From Andrena cerasifolii (Eukaryota > Arthropoda > Insecta > Hymenoptera > Andrenidae): a DNA stretch of 64,000 nucleotides. The notes under the pieces were generated by a model. The model was not told the origin of the DNA. It saw only the letters and a list, made by a program, of their open reading frames with translations, and did no database searches. This document shows positions 48,101 through 61,400 of this stretch, piece after piece. Location of the stretch: positions 6,262,001 through 6,326,000 of the forward strand of contig NC_135126.1 in the NCBI RefSeq assembly GCF_050908995.1, read 5' to 3'. The translations under genes and the position numbers were made by a program. Numbering within the stretch: the stretch's first letter is position 1; every line of letters starts with the position of its first letter.

Positions 48101-51100
48101 CGTTTCTCAGAACATGACCTCGCGGCCTGGACGAGCGTTTTATTTCAATGAAATCGAGTCGGTGCACAACAGTGATCCGTACACATTTTGCGTCTAAAAG
48201 TTACTCGTCCAGACCCCAGTCACCTCTTCTAAGTCCCTGCTGTCTCATTCTGCTGTAACGCCGAGGTATATCGATATCGTGGGAGAGAATCGCGACGGAA
48301 AGCAAAGAAAGCAGGAAGTGGAATTTACAAAATCTGTTGAGAGCGGATGCGTCGGCGGAAAGGTACGACAGACGTTGGATGATGGGACGCGTGGTGCGCG
48401 CTTGAAGCGACAAAAAGGGCAACGTTTGATTAAAGAATACAGCCGTAACACAGCGAACTCAGTTCAAAAAGTGTCCGAGCGAAATACACGGACATCTGCA
48501 TTTATTAACCATTTAAAACACAGTGACGCCTGTACCGCTGCGTGTACCTTGCTCTCTTTCTTTCGCTCTTTCGTTCTCTCGCTCGTTCGCTCTCTCTCTC
48601 TCTCTTTCTCTCAAACTTTCTGTCATGTCGTCCAAACATTTTAATTACACATTCATAATTCTTCGCATTCGTAGTCGCCCTTTCTTTCAGGTTGCGCATA
48701 GTAATATCTCAAATACACTTACGCGGCTTCGAAGAGCTCCCGTCGAAGCTCTCATCGATCACCTTAAGCATTAGTCTTTAGTGTTTGATTATTATACTAC
48801 AGTAATATACAGAAAATCGTGGTTCTTGACGCGCCGCTGGTCTGCTCGTCCATCGTCCGCCACCTCTCCTTCCACCGTCCCTCTACCATCTTCCTCGCGA
48901 TCCGGGTCGTCGGGCGAGCAGTCCACGGCGCTATCGATTAATATTCGATAATTACAATACGCTAAATATAATCGGCCCGTGTATATTAAAATATAAATAT
49001 CAAATAGACTTCTTGCCCCCAAGGATATATGCACCTAAATGCCGGTGCGCGACTTAAAAATTGAGAGACGCTTCGTTTTTTTCTTTTTTCTTTTAAGTAA
49101 GTCGTCGCCGATTAGTTAAGACCCCTGTTGTCGGAAGAGCGGGTAGCTCGCCACTACCAAAACCCCGTGGGAACGGAAGGAAAAGCCGTTCTCCGTACTC
49201 CGGGCCCTCGAACCGTCGACGCCCTCGCGAGCCTTCGCGGGTCAAGAGCCAGCTGGATCTTCGTGGATCGTTTGTGGTAGTAGCGAGCTCCGCCGCGATG
49301 AGATTAGAATTTTTTGGTTGCCTAGACGTTAAACGTGTATTCGGTGTGTGTGTGTGTATGCGAGAGCGCTTCGTTGGGTAAAGGACGTTGCGTGGACCGA
49401 GCTACGAGCCGTGGTATCGATTGTATTTCGCGATCGGCGGCTGAATCGAACGCAAGGGCTCGGTTCAGCCGCTCCGCCGCGGTGCGATTTAAGCCTAAGT
49501 ACTTTTGATTTGTCTGATAATTGATTCGCGACGGTCGTCGAGGAGGTTCACGCTCCTTGACAACTGCTTTTCATGTCCATCGTCCTCTCCCACTCACATC
49601 GACGCGTTTCTGCCGTTTTATTGTCGGATACAAAAGAAGCCAAACGACGGGCACTCGACGCATCCCCGGTCGACGCAATGCCGAGGACGTAACGCAGCGC
49701 TCTCGTTACTTTAAAACGCCACTAATTCGCCATTACTGTGAGCGCAGCTTTCTCTCTCTCGCTTGCTCTCGTTACGCTTAATTTCGATCGGTTTTCTAAC
49801 GCTCGACGACGACATTCGATTACGAGTTTGTTGCGTGCGCGAACTATTTCCGAGACCAAACTAAACCTACGCTTTGTACTCTGGTCGGCCCCTGAAATAA
49901 TTCGTCGCACGCGGCGACCTACGGATATCTCAATTGTTTCTTCCCCGTTTTTATTACATAATAGTATTTTGTATATGTATATGCGCGTATGTATGCATCT
50001 ATGCATAGATATACATACGTATATTCGTATTTATAGTTATATTTATATTTATATAGAGGCGGTGTCCAATGGGATAGCCGGGCGAGAGCGCGCGGACGCG
50101 CGAGGCTTGCTTTGGAGAAAGGGAACGGATTAGTCCGGTCGAAACGAAATCCCAGAAAAAAGTCATCCCGCGAGGATCGTCGATATAAGGCACGCTCTAC
50201 TGTTAAACGAACTGATACATCTGGCCTGCTAGCACTTCCAGTGATTCGTCGCGAGGCTGCAAGCGCCCCCGAGAACTCGCGCTACTCGAAATCATACGAG
50301 AAGGGAACCGCGGGCCTCTGTCCTCCTTCGTGGTTAACTCAGGGGACTCGGCCGCGGGTCCCTCCACCAGAAGGAAACGGAAAGCTAGCGGTGAAGTCGC
50401 GTCCACGGCGGGCTCATCGCCTGGATATCGCTGGACACCATTTCTTTATTCGACGACTCCGCGCGACTGTGCGGCTAAGACAATCGGCGCAGCCTGAGAG
50501 TTTTAATACTTTGAGACAGACTTCCTGCGAAAGCTTAAAAAACAGTTTTCCTTTCCCTCTTCTTAGTTTCGCCCTCTTTCCCTTTCGTTTTTGTCCTCGT
50601 TTTTCTTTCTTTTTTTTTTTACACTAAATACCGCCTTTTAGAAACTTTATTTCGCTCGCCTCGTTGGCGATCGGTCGGGGTTACTATGTTGCTAGATGCG
50701 TGGTCGTACGAATCGTCCGCGTGCACTCGAGTTTGGAGGATTTAAAGACGTCTTTAATTGTAACCGCTGTACAAAATGGCAACGAAGGTCCGAGGGTAAA
50801 AAAGCGAGATCGACGATCTCTGGTAATTGTTTAAAAGACGATGGTCAATGGTTTTCATACAGCCACGGTCAATAAAGCTGATAAGAATTGCAATTGTTAA
50901 GTATTAGAATTGGTGGCTAAACTTATTCATTCACCATAATCGATAAAAGAAGCGTCAGATCGAAGGGAATCGTTGAAATCATTTGAACATCGTGTACCAT
51001 TCCCGGTTATACTTATTCCACGTCGTTCAACGTCCCTAAACTCGAGGGCACGCGGGAATTACAATTTATACATTTATACAGCTGTATCCGTACGTTAAAT

Positions 51101-51190
51101 GGGATAAAGAGGTTTGGCAAACAGTATATTAATCGACGGCACGAAGGATTTCTCCACTCGACGTGTGTCCCGTCTGCTGTGTGTAAACGT

Positions 51191-51220
51191 GTATGTATGT
51201 GTGTGTGTGTGTGTGTGTGT
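51191..51220. repeat. (GT)n microsatellite
   Basis: GT repeats with two TATG interruptions at the left end. Confidence 0.9.
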
Positions 51221-54008
51221 CTGTACGCGTGTAATTATTATACATATCGATAGTAATACACCCGGTAAGGCAATGCTACGAGAATTCTTCGCAGAAAGAC
51301 ATTTGGAAACTCAGCAGAAGAAAAGAAATTGAAAGAACGGGACGTTTAATTGAGCGTCGTCGCGCGTGACGAACGAAAAGATCTGCTTCAGCTGGACTGG
51401 AAACACGGCTCTGTGATTGCGAGACGCCGACCGACCGATTTCGATTTAGTAGACGCAAGAAAAATCGAACGTGCGCAACTAAGTGAACGTATTAGATTGA
51501 GAAACACGCGATATAATAGCCCGTACGATGTCGACGAGAAACAATATTATTTGTAAACCACAACGGTGTTAGAACGATTATTAATAATAGTATAAATGGC
51601 GCTACTACTATCATAGTATAATTAAAATACACAAAAGACGAACATTCATATATGGTACAAATATATAGTATAGCCATACAGCGATAGTTTAGTCACTTTA
51701 GTCTGTATATAGCAAGTTCGGCTTAATCGTACAATCGTATAAACTTCTCTAAATTACAAGTTGTTAGGTAGACCTGTGGTTAGCTTCGTTACGATTTTTC
51801 TCTATCTTTCGCCGACTACCCTCAACGACCGTCGCAAAGAAACACGCGGAGCCCAGGTGAAATTAGACATCTCTATCCAAAGACTTTCGAAATTCCTCTG
51901 AACTGTAACTACCCCCTCATTAAGTGAACAAACGACCAACTATTCCTAGAACGACGATATAGAAAAACCTGCTACTCGATTGCATCGCCTAAGAGTTGAT
52001 CGACCCTACGAATAGGACAGTCCAAAGTAGGATACTACGTGGCACGAACGAAACGTCTGCGCCAGGACCAAGAAGAAAGAAAAGCAATACTATCGTAAAT
52101 CGTACGAACGTTGAAAAACACGAAATTTCCTACATTCTTCCGCAGCGAAGACTACGTCCAGCTATGCCAAGGCGTGACTAATTTATCCATCTAAATAATC
52201 CATCACCCAGTAAAGATGAAAACTGTTAACGATCCAACAACGTCTAAGCAGTGATGTGTTTTTTTTCTTTTTATTACACGAGTGTTCTCCCACCGTACTT
52301 ATATTTTCCCTCCCCCCCTCCGTCTCGTTTAAATCTATAGTTAATTACCTTAATCGTATAGCATTATGCGTAAGTCGACGAGAACGTATAATACAAGTAC
52401 CACCGTTAATATTAGTTTGCGATATTACCATAGTGTAATAGTGAACATTAAGAACATCGAAGAACAGTCAAATAGGTGAATCGTCGATTCTATCCTAATT
52501 ACCCGCGCGATCTATCGTTCGACCCTCTTGCTTCCCCCTAATCGGACATCATTTACCCTCCCTGTTATGTACAAACGAGGAATACTTAACAATCCAGCCG
52601 TGTTACACGGGGGGCCTCAATTTCCAGCCGTTGGAGAGATGTTGCGGTTCGAATAAAATCTACGGACTATTGTTAATTTGTCTCGCGCTAGCGCAACTGT
52701 CAGTTAATCTACGTGAGCAAAGTTCTACCGACGCGACGGGGCCGAAATTCATGGGCGACGAACTGTCTCGTCGTGGCTACGGTGCCGGTGGGCCCGGCTG
52801 ATTCGTTTAATTCCTCCCCCACTCTCCCTGCGCGGTGTAAATGTGGTCCGATACGCGATGAGCAACGGCGCGACGATTGAAGACCGAGAACGCAAGAAGA
52901 CAGACGTTTTTCTTTTTAAGAACTCACAGAGCACAATACAATATCAATTCTCTAGTAGTAACTCCAAAAATATGTTATTCTCTCCTATATTTATAACTAA
53001 ATTATCTATTCCTCGCAAAAAGTCTGTTACTTTGTTTACAGTGATAATAGAATTTCCATACCAACTATCCGTACAACGCGATCCAAACCGTTAAACCCTA
53101 ACGTCCACGAGCAAACGTGTCATCCTTTTATCCGTGGATGTCCCTTTGATTCCGTTCTCCCTCCCCCTTTATCGTTCCCTTTTCTCCCTCGTTTCTGGCC
53201 ATTTTTATCAAACGCGGGGTAACTGCGTTCCAACAGTACCGCGATCGTTCACCGAATGTCCGTTTTGCGTATCCGCGTGCCCGTACAAGAAAGGTCCGAT
53301 CCACGAAGGCACCTTTCCGCCCACCTTTTCCTCGATTAGCCTCCCGGTTTCGTTCGAAAGTCAAAGTCAAAATCAAGCGAGGCTTCGCGTTTCTTGTACG
53401 AGCACCCTCTCCCCCGCCCCCCCCCCCATCTCTAGAGATTCCACGCTAAATAAACTTACTATTGGACACAATCTCATTATAACATTTTAGGCACTACACC
53501 TAGACTAATAAATCACTCCCTCCCCCCCTCCCCTCCCAGCCCTGATGCGATAAGAAACGTATGTACAAATTTAAAAACGATTAAAATAATTGTATCTCTA
53601 TAGCTTTCAGTGTATAGGTAATGCATGTACATGGGTGTGCCCCCCCCCTGTTAACCACCGCGGGCACGAGGCGTGTAAGTGTGTAAGAATTTGCCCCCCG
53701 AACGGATAGAGAGAAGTTGTTACGCTCGCGGCTCGCCAACGCCTGGGATCGTGGATCATTTGAAATGGCATGTGGAAGTAATGGGGCCTATCACAAACGG
53801 GCAGAGAAGCCACGAACAAACGTTTAATTCGAGGATACAAGGACTAAAGCCACGTTGACGGGGATGTATATATGTATATATCGATACACAGAAACTGTGA
53901 TCGTGCAGGCGTTGACGAGCAGCTGGAGCAACGATCGTATCTTCCAGTTGGGGACGGCAAGTTTACGACGACGTACAACCTTCTGGATTGTTAACGCCAA
54001 GATTATAT

Positions 54009-54028
54009 GTGTGTGTGTGTGTGTGTGT
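54009..54028. repeat. (GT)n microsatellite
   Basis: Ten GT units followed by an AT-rich run. Confidence 0.9.
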
Positions 54029-57000
54029 ATATATTTATATATATTGTTTCATACGCGTTATAGTACACGCTGGCCTTCCGATAAGCCTGATCAAAATAAC
54101 GCCGTGCAAATATCGACACTATACAATTAATAAAATATCACAACTAGAACCATCGATACAAGTTACGGGTTACTTTTTTACTCAACATTTTTTCCTCCCT
54201 TTTCGTTCCGTCTAATAGCTTCTAAACACTTTGCTGTTTAATAGATACTCCCGCGTACGGTGACGCGCTGCTTACCACTAAAAAAAAAAAATCCGTAAAA
54301 CACAGCGAAACTATGCAGTGCGTTAAAGTAACAGATGACTGGAGTTAAACGTGACTGTTGAGCTTGTACTGACTGACGATCGCTACATCTAAGAGAGAAA
54401 CTATATAACATAGGACCATGCGCGCCACGCGGCGTATACGCGTGTTTTTTTTTTTTTTAAACCCAAAGCCGTGATTAGTAATTAGCGTTAACATCGACCA
54501 CGACGATCATTACTTTACGTTCTACTTGTTAGAGAATAATCGACATCCGACTCCAGAAACACCGAAACACCCATCTCTATATAAAATATCTACACCCACG
54601 GACACATCGTATCCGACGCTATGAACAACGTGTACGTTAATAAAAGAGAAAACTAAAGAAGAATAACGTGCCGTCAACGGTTAATCCGAATCCACGATCG
54701 GCTCAGCGATCGGTTAATTGCCTTACGCTAGCGTTACGAGTTACGATATAATCGTCAGTCAAGACTTGCTCTTTGGATATGAAAACGAAAACCTGACTGA
54801 AATGTGCCCCTCCCCCGACTATGCATCCACTGACAACGTATGTATACCGCCGTCTAAATACATTCCGACGCGTGTTTCGATCAGGAGGGTGAAGATGAAG
54901 CGTGGTATGACTAATGTGTACGACTGTCGCGAGTACAGAGCGTGTGTGATCGTGTTTGTGCATGTGATCGATTCGCGAACGAAAGAAATGTTCTCTATAC
55001 GTACACCCGCGCGTATATATTACATTAACAACGGTTCCCTTTAGTAATAGAATGTGTGAAATCTAAGGATATGACTTTGTTTCCCCCGCGATTTACAAGA
55101 GAAGGGTAAGTAGACTTTCTCTACGCGATACAACCCCCTATGCTCTATGTGGAAGCATACATATATAATATATATATAAACACATGTAGGCGCGGAAACG
55201 TGCTTGTGTAATTATAATTGTTTGTTCGTACCGTGTGGTCGTCATAACACGCAACACTTATGTTGATTGTAAATTTTTTCTTTTCTTTCTCTCTTTCCCT
55301 CCCACTGTTTACTGCAACACCTCTATGACGCACCGAAGAAAGACACTTCTGTCCTCTTTAGTCGTCACCCTCTTTTTCATTTTTTTTCCCCCTCGTTTGC
55401 AGTAAATATAAACGTTAAATATGATTAATAGTTAAACAGGCACATCGACTTGGTTACATGTAGTTTTGTTCGCTTCTATATTTTATACCGTGTGTGCGCG
55501 TGTGTGTAAGTGTGTAAAGGAAGAGAAACGTCGAAGAAGCCAATTTGTGTAGGCGCGCTGCGTGAATTTCGAGCACTGAGACAGAAAACAGAATCAGTAT
55601 TGTAAGGAATTGTCTGTAGAACAGCGATCTAGATCTACGTGTATCGATCGAAAGTAGAGGATTAGCAGCGTCGCCGTGTCGTGTTTGTTTATCCGAAACA
55701 TCGAAAGTTCTCCTTTCTTTCGTGGTAACATGTCTAAAATTTCTTCTGTCTCGCGCCCTTTCTCTCCCCCTCATTCACTCACACTCTCGCTCTACGTGTA
55801 AAATACTTCTAATTAAACTCTGGACATGGATCACTCTAATCAACGTACCACAGCTACTGTCTCGTACACGTTACCGTACAGCTATGTATATAAAATAATT
55901 AGCAAAACAATGCCTAAGCGTCATTCCATTAAAAACCACGAGATACAACGTCAGCACGCGGAAAAGAGGCTTCCCTCCCCTTTGAAAGTGTCGCGTGTCG
56001 AAGAATGCCGTGCGTGACGCCATCCTTGGAGCTGCTTCAGCATCGAAAGTAGGAAGAGAGCTTTCGTAATAATTATATACAAATCGACGTTAGAGCATAC
56101 CACGTGCATGTACACCGAAGTCCCTTCAACGCTACCATTATCCTTTTTCTTTTTACAAAGAGACGTTAGAAATCGCTTTCTTTATACTGACGTGGAAAAG
56201 TGCCAGAAGGAAGAACATGATTCGACCAAGAAAAGAACAAATACAAACACAGAAATTGCTAAAAAAAAAAAAAATGAAGAGAAAGAAAAACGTTGCACCA
56301 TTGACACGCTTCATCGTAAAAGAGAAAGCATCGAATGTACGCTAAAGAAAGCGTGTGTATGTCTGTGCAATCCGACATTGTGATGTCTGCGACGAAGAGT
56401 TATCGTCCCGATTACGTCTCTCCTGAAACGTTAACTTTGCCTACAAATTGTGTACTGCAGATTTGTGCAACGTATCCTCGTATACGTACATTCTTAAGCT
56501 ATAACCCATGATGAAATGCAGAAAAATATATCGAAACGTAAAAGAACAGATGACACGCGATGAGGAAGTGTTGTGTTAATGCCGCAAGCACGAAACCTAA
56601 TTCTCCAACGAAAGCTAATGCAACGTTCTGATTAGAACGCGGTACCTATGGAAGAAGAAAGAATTGCGAACTGCTGGTAATTATCTTAAAGGCGGCGATG
56701 CCTAATTGCAATCATAATAATAATAATAGTGACAATAATAACCATAATAGCAATAATAAGAGTAATAGTTACAACGATCAGACGATAAGACTAATACAGA
56801 ATAGAAATAAATAGTGAAGACCGCTGCGAGGAGGCACAGCTTTTGTCAGATACAAGTAACCGTGCGCAACTCAAGTTCGCCAATTTCAGGCTCGAATCAA
56901 GAGCAGAAGATTTCGATTTTGAACCCCCTCCAAACAAAGAAAAGAAAACACGCACTACTGCGTATAGCATCCTCCTCCGGAAGAGTGCCTAAATTATTAC

Positions 57001-58433
57001 ACATCGGAGTACTTGAGACAGCACGAAATAAATCTTAGCGATAAAACTCCGAACACATTTTACAAACTAATCAATGTGTCGCGTATGATTGTGTGGGTGA
57101 GTGTGTGTATGCGTGTATTAATTGAATAAACTCCCTTTACACTACAAGAAATAGAACGGGAATCGCCATCGACGCCGATAGCCCGTTTGAAAAAGAGAAC
57201 GCTTAAAAAGTATCGAAGCGTCGTGTCACGACAACAAAAGATCTTGGCCAAGTCGGGATTCGACCGTCGAAAGCAACGTGATTCGTCGCGTTCGATGGCC
57301 GTGAATCTTGCTGGGCTAAGATAACTTTGTCGAAGAGCATTAAAAACAACGTGCATGATATGCGCCCGACATATCACATTAAAAGAAATGCAAACTTATC
57401 CCCGTTACAACACCAAAGTTCAATAAAATATATACCCGCCAACTGTCCTGGCGCTAGAGTCGGAACAGTTTTCCCAAAATCACCGTCATCGATGGTCTTC
57501 TCTCTAGTTGAACCGCGCGCAATCTCCTTTCTCAACTCTGCCTGCCCGAACAAATAGTTTGACGATACCGTCTCCGGTCTTTTTCATGCGTCCCCATAAA
57601 ATTCTCTTTGGCGCAACAACATTCTCTCTCTCTCTATTTCTCCCTCTCTCTCGCTCGCTCGCTCTCATTGAAAACTTGCTAAACATCGGGTATATAATAT
57701 ATATACCGTCACGTATATAAACATATGCGCCGTCTAAATCGGACAAAATTGTACGTCGACCGTGTAATACCAAGTAACAATTGGAAAAATCAATATAAAC
57801 AATACAAATCATCAGAAGCAAATGGTTCACTGAGGAAACACTGTTGCGCGACGGGAGTCGAAAGCCTTCCCCCGTCACAGTTTTCCTCTATCGTACTTTC
57901 ATCAATTTTGCGTATTCGACGCGACTTCTCCCATCGAACGAAATGAAAAAGACAACGCTCGTTCATTATCGAAAATTCTCGGCCCCCGGCTCGTGCGTCT
58001 GCCTCTGTGCTTCGCAAGTTCCATACAGACGGGGCAGTTAGAAAGGAGCAATCGCTGCTTAGGACGGATTGTCAGAAAGTGAAACGTTGAAGAGCGACTT
58101 CTGTCTTACCTCGGGACTCTGTCGAGTCGTTTTCAGTCATGATTATTATCCGTTCCGTAACAATATAAGCCTAGTGTTCCATTGTGTCTTCATAGTCGAT
58201 AAACAAGCATCGCGAGAAGCCCCCTTTCGTTCTCTAGTAAAAAGACACGCCCAAGAGGAGGATGAACGCATTAGGATCCGGCCGGTTCTCTTTTCCTTTT
58301 CGTTCGACCGTCTTCTTGTGTATAAATGTCTAACGCACGCACGATCTCGTAAATTTCGCAGACGGCGAAGTGAACTTCGTACGCCGCTTTCGAATCTCTT
58401 CTCGAGCCAGATAGATACAGAGGGGAATAGAAT

Positions 58434-61400
58434 TTACTCGGTGAACCACAAACCAGAAGGTTGGTACTGATGTTTGGCCGGTGAAAGCGGGGCCAATCCG
58501 TAAACCGCCGTCGGCTGCATATGTGCAGGCAGTGGATGCGCTGCATGACTCGCCAGCAACGGTCTGGCCGAGCTGTGATGTGCTGGTGGTGGCAACGCTC
58601 GACTAGAATCATACAACGTTAATGGAGACGAGCTGTAAAAAACGGGATAACGAACGTTAGAAACTCTCCATAAAGCTCTAAAAAAAGGAAATGAAACATA
58701 TTGATTTTGTTTTCTTATAAAGATAATTCCTTCGTTCTACACGCGGCTTTACGAAAGACAAGTATGTCGTACATTGGATGACTCTAGTAATCGACAGTTA
58801 CGCAGTTTTCTTTATACGCATAGTATAGGTTCAGGTACGATTACGAGACGTTGATGCAATTGTCTGATACGGCTAGGTCATGACCTGGACGAGAACTTCC
58901 TGAATAAACCTGGTGGTTTTTAGAATGAAGGAGCGAGCTACCGAGTACCGATAACTCCTAGGGTATACTCTACGAGTTATTGATACTGGATTCCATTGAA
59001 AACAAAAGGAAGAAAAAAACGCTCACCCACGACGTGACCTCTCCTGGTAAGCAGGCAATGAACGTTCAATACAACCGTTGTAATGGCGACGTGAGTTAAC
59101 TCAATGGAAACGACACCGTGTCTCTTGAATAATTGTATCGATAATCGGATCGAATACGTTGTGAACGGTTTTCGTTGCATGCCATACGGATAGAACGAGT
59201 AAAACAGTTGCACGGGAACAATTGCACTATGTCGATGCTAACATATCTACGTACGATCACAAGTAACAACAATACCGAACGTAACACACTATCGCTAGAA
59301 CGAAAATATAATAAATGGTACACACATGCATGCATCAACTAGGTGTCTAGGTACCCACCCGGGTGTGAATCCCTGATAGGTGGGCACTTGTTGCTGCTGG
59401 ATAGCAGTGGGAGCCTGAGAAGGCGCAGCGGTAACGTACACCGGGGGTGGCACGGCATGGGCTCTTGGACGCACATGGGCGTACTCCTGGTACAGGGGTT
59501 GTCCCAGATGCTGGGCACTTCCTATTACAGGCCCCCCTGCAGGACTTCTGCCCCCGCCGCCGCCCCCAGGACTCAGGTGGGCCGGATGCCCATGATGACT
59601 GTGGGTATGACCCGGATGGGCTGCCGAACCCACCACCTGGCTCTGCCTACAAAACCCAAAACAAAATCCAACCCATCGTTATGCAATTCCCATGCGTCCT
59701 TTTACTTACTGTAAGAAGTCTCTCTACAAACAGAGGACCAGAGACCAAACCGACAGTACCAACGATCGACTCCGGCCCTTTCGTTTCGCTTTTTCCCTAT
59801 CCGTTTCGTTTCTTTTTTTTTTGTTTCCTTTTTTCCGTTTTGGATATAACATAGAAATTCATGCAGTTTACCTGCCCGGGTATACTTAGCCAGTCTCGAC
59901 AGCGTACAACACGAGCAGCTCGTCATCGGTTTGGTCATATCTCATTCGAAGAGAAAACCTGCATGCATTCGATAACTACGTGCATACAAAATTCACTCGG
60001 TATCTAGTCTATTCTTTGTCATCTAACTTGTTCTAGATCTATGTGTATGTACTACATGCGACGGATGTTGGTACGTATGTGTGTTTGTGTGAGAGTGTAT
60101 TTCAAACGTGATCTTGCGTATATACACGATGCTCACCTATACTGATGCACAGTGTTGGCCACCGCCCACTTCTGGTGGTCTCTCGAATGAGCAGCTGGCG
60201 GTTGAACGTACTCGTGCTTGTACTCCGCTCTCTTTCCAGGCCATGAGACCCGCTTGTCCGTGCCGGTCGTGTACACGATATGCTGCTCTTGGAGGTGCGG
60301 ATGCGCGCTACTCGTGGTCACATACTGCAAGAAGTAGTCATGCATGTCATAGGCATCATCCTAGAAAAACATTTTCAAAAGAAAGATTACTAAAGATCGG
60401 GGGAACGGGGTATAAACCAATAAGTGCAGGATCGTCGTCGTTGTTTCTTCAACACGGCCAGAAGTGGAGCAGTTGCTCGTTGTAACCAACGGCAGTAAAA
60501 GAAAATGGAAAATAGAGAGCCGTGGAGTATATGGAGCGGCGTAATGGAAACAAGAACGAAAGGAAATGACGTAGTTGGAAGAAAAACGAATGGAGATTTA
60601 AATATAAAATTAACCTGATAGGTCGGTGGCTCTTTGCAGGCTGGCGCGTGGCACGGATGCGGAGCAAGGTACTCTACACCGGGCTCTGGCTTCGTCGCAA
60701 CATTTACCATATTGCACTCGGACTGTACTTTCGCCAGTAATCGTTTCTTTTGCGACTGAGAGGAATATCCGGAGCTACTGCTGCAACGAACAATATATCA
60801 ACGTCATACGATGCACGTGTCTGCAATGGTATTAGAAACGTTAAGCGCCCGAGGTGATTACTACCTGCTGACGTGATGTTGTTGCTGGGGTTCGTGTTTA
60901 ATTAACTGCGTGGTTTGTTGATGCTGAGGATGCTGCGGTAAATGTTGGTAGAGATGAGTATGCGCTCGGCCAGGGCTAGCCTCTCCATCGCTGTCACCGA
61001 CTGTCACGCAACTGATGATGTTCTTCCGTTGCGTCCTCTGCGAAACACTGCTATGCGTTGTTACGTGCCCGTTGGTATGAGACTGACTACTCGAATGGGT
61101 CTGCTGCATCGGTTGGACCACGCGCGGTGTCGACTGCGTACTGAAATTGAAAACAGGTAACGTTAGTTCCACACAAACTAGTTGCTGTGTTGGATACCCG
61201 GGCAGAATTCATGTAGCAGGTTGCGTAGAGTATTAGAGAATGATATTAAACGCTAAAACTGTAAGATGTAGTGTTGTTAGCTCGCAGTCGGGACAATCGA
61301 TAGGCCAAGCTCCCACAACCGTATTTATGAATTTGCCCGTATGTCATATTGTGCGGGATTTATATACCCTGGAAGATTGATTCGCAACTCGAAGCACGCG

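Larger units (their letters stand above)
45105..58433 (-). other. Probable very long 3' UTR of HIPK
   Basis: About 13.3 kb below the HIPK stop codon hold no recognisable gene on either strand; the largest frame has 171 codons and no family resemblance. The sequence contains GT repeats (51191-51220, 54009-54028), pyrimidine tracts, a poly-C run near 53423 and many TTTATT motifs (- strand AATAAA). The last of these, at 45118-45123, lies only about 40 bp from the YIPF1 poly(A) signal on the other strand. I infer a long, alternatively polyadenylated HIPK 3' UTR reaching this point. A proximal signal at 50646-50651 could give a shorter form. Non-coding transcripts or ordinary intergenic DNA remain possible. 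Confidence 0.45.

Noticed and set aside
49738..50627. 131- and 171-codon frames in the HIPK downstream region
   Set aside because: There is no family resemblance, and they contain simple-sequence runs and lie in the presumed 3' UTR.
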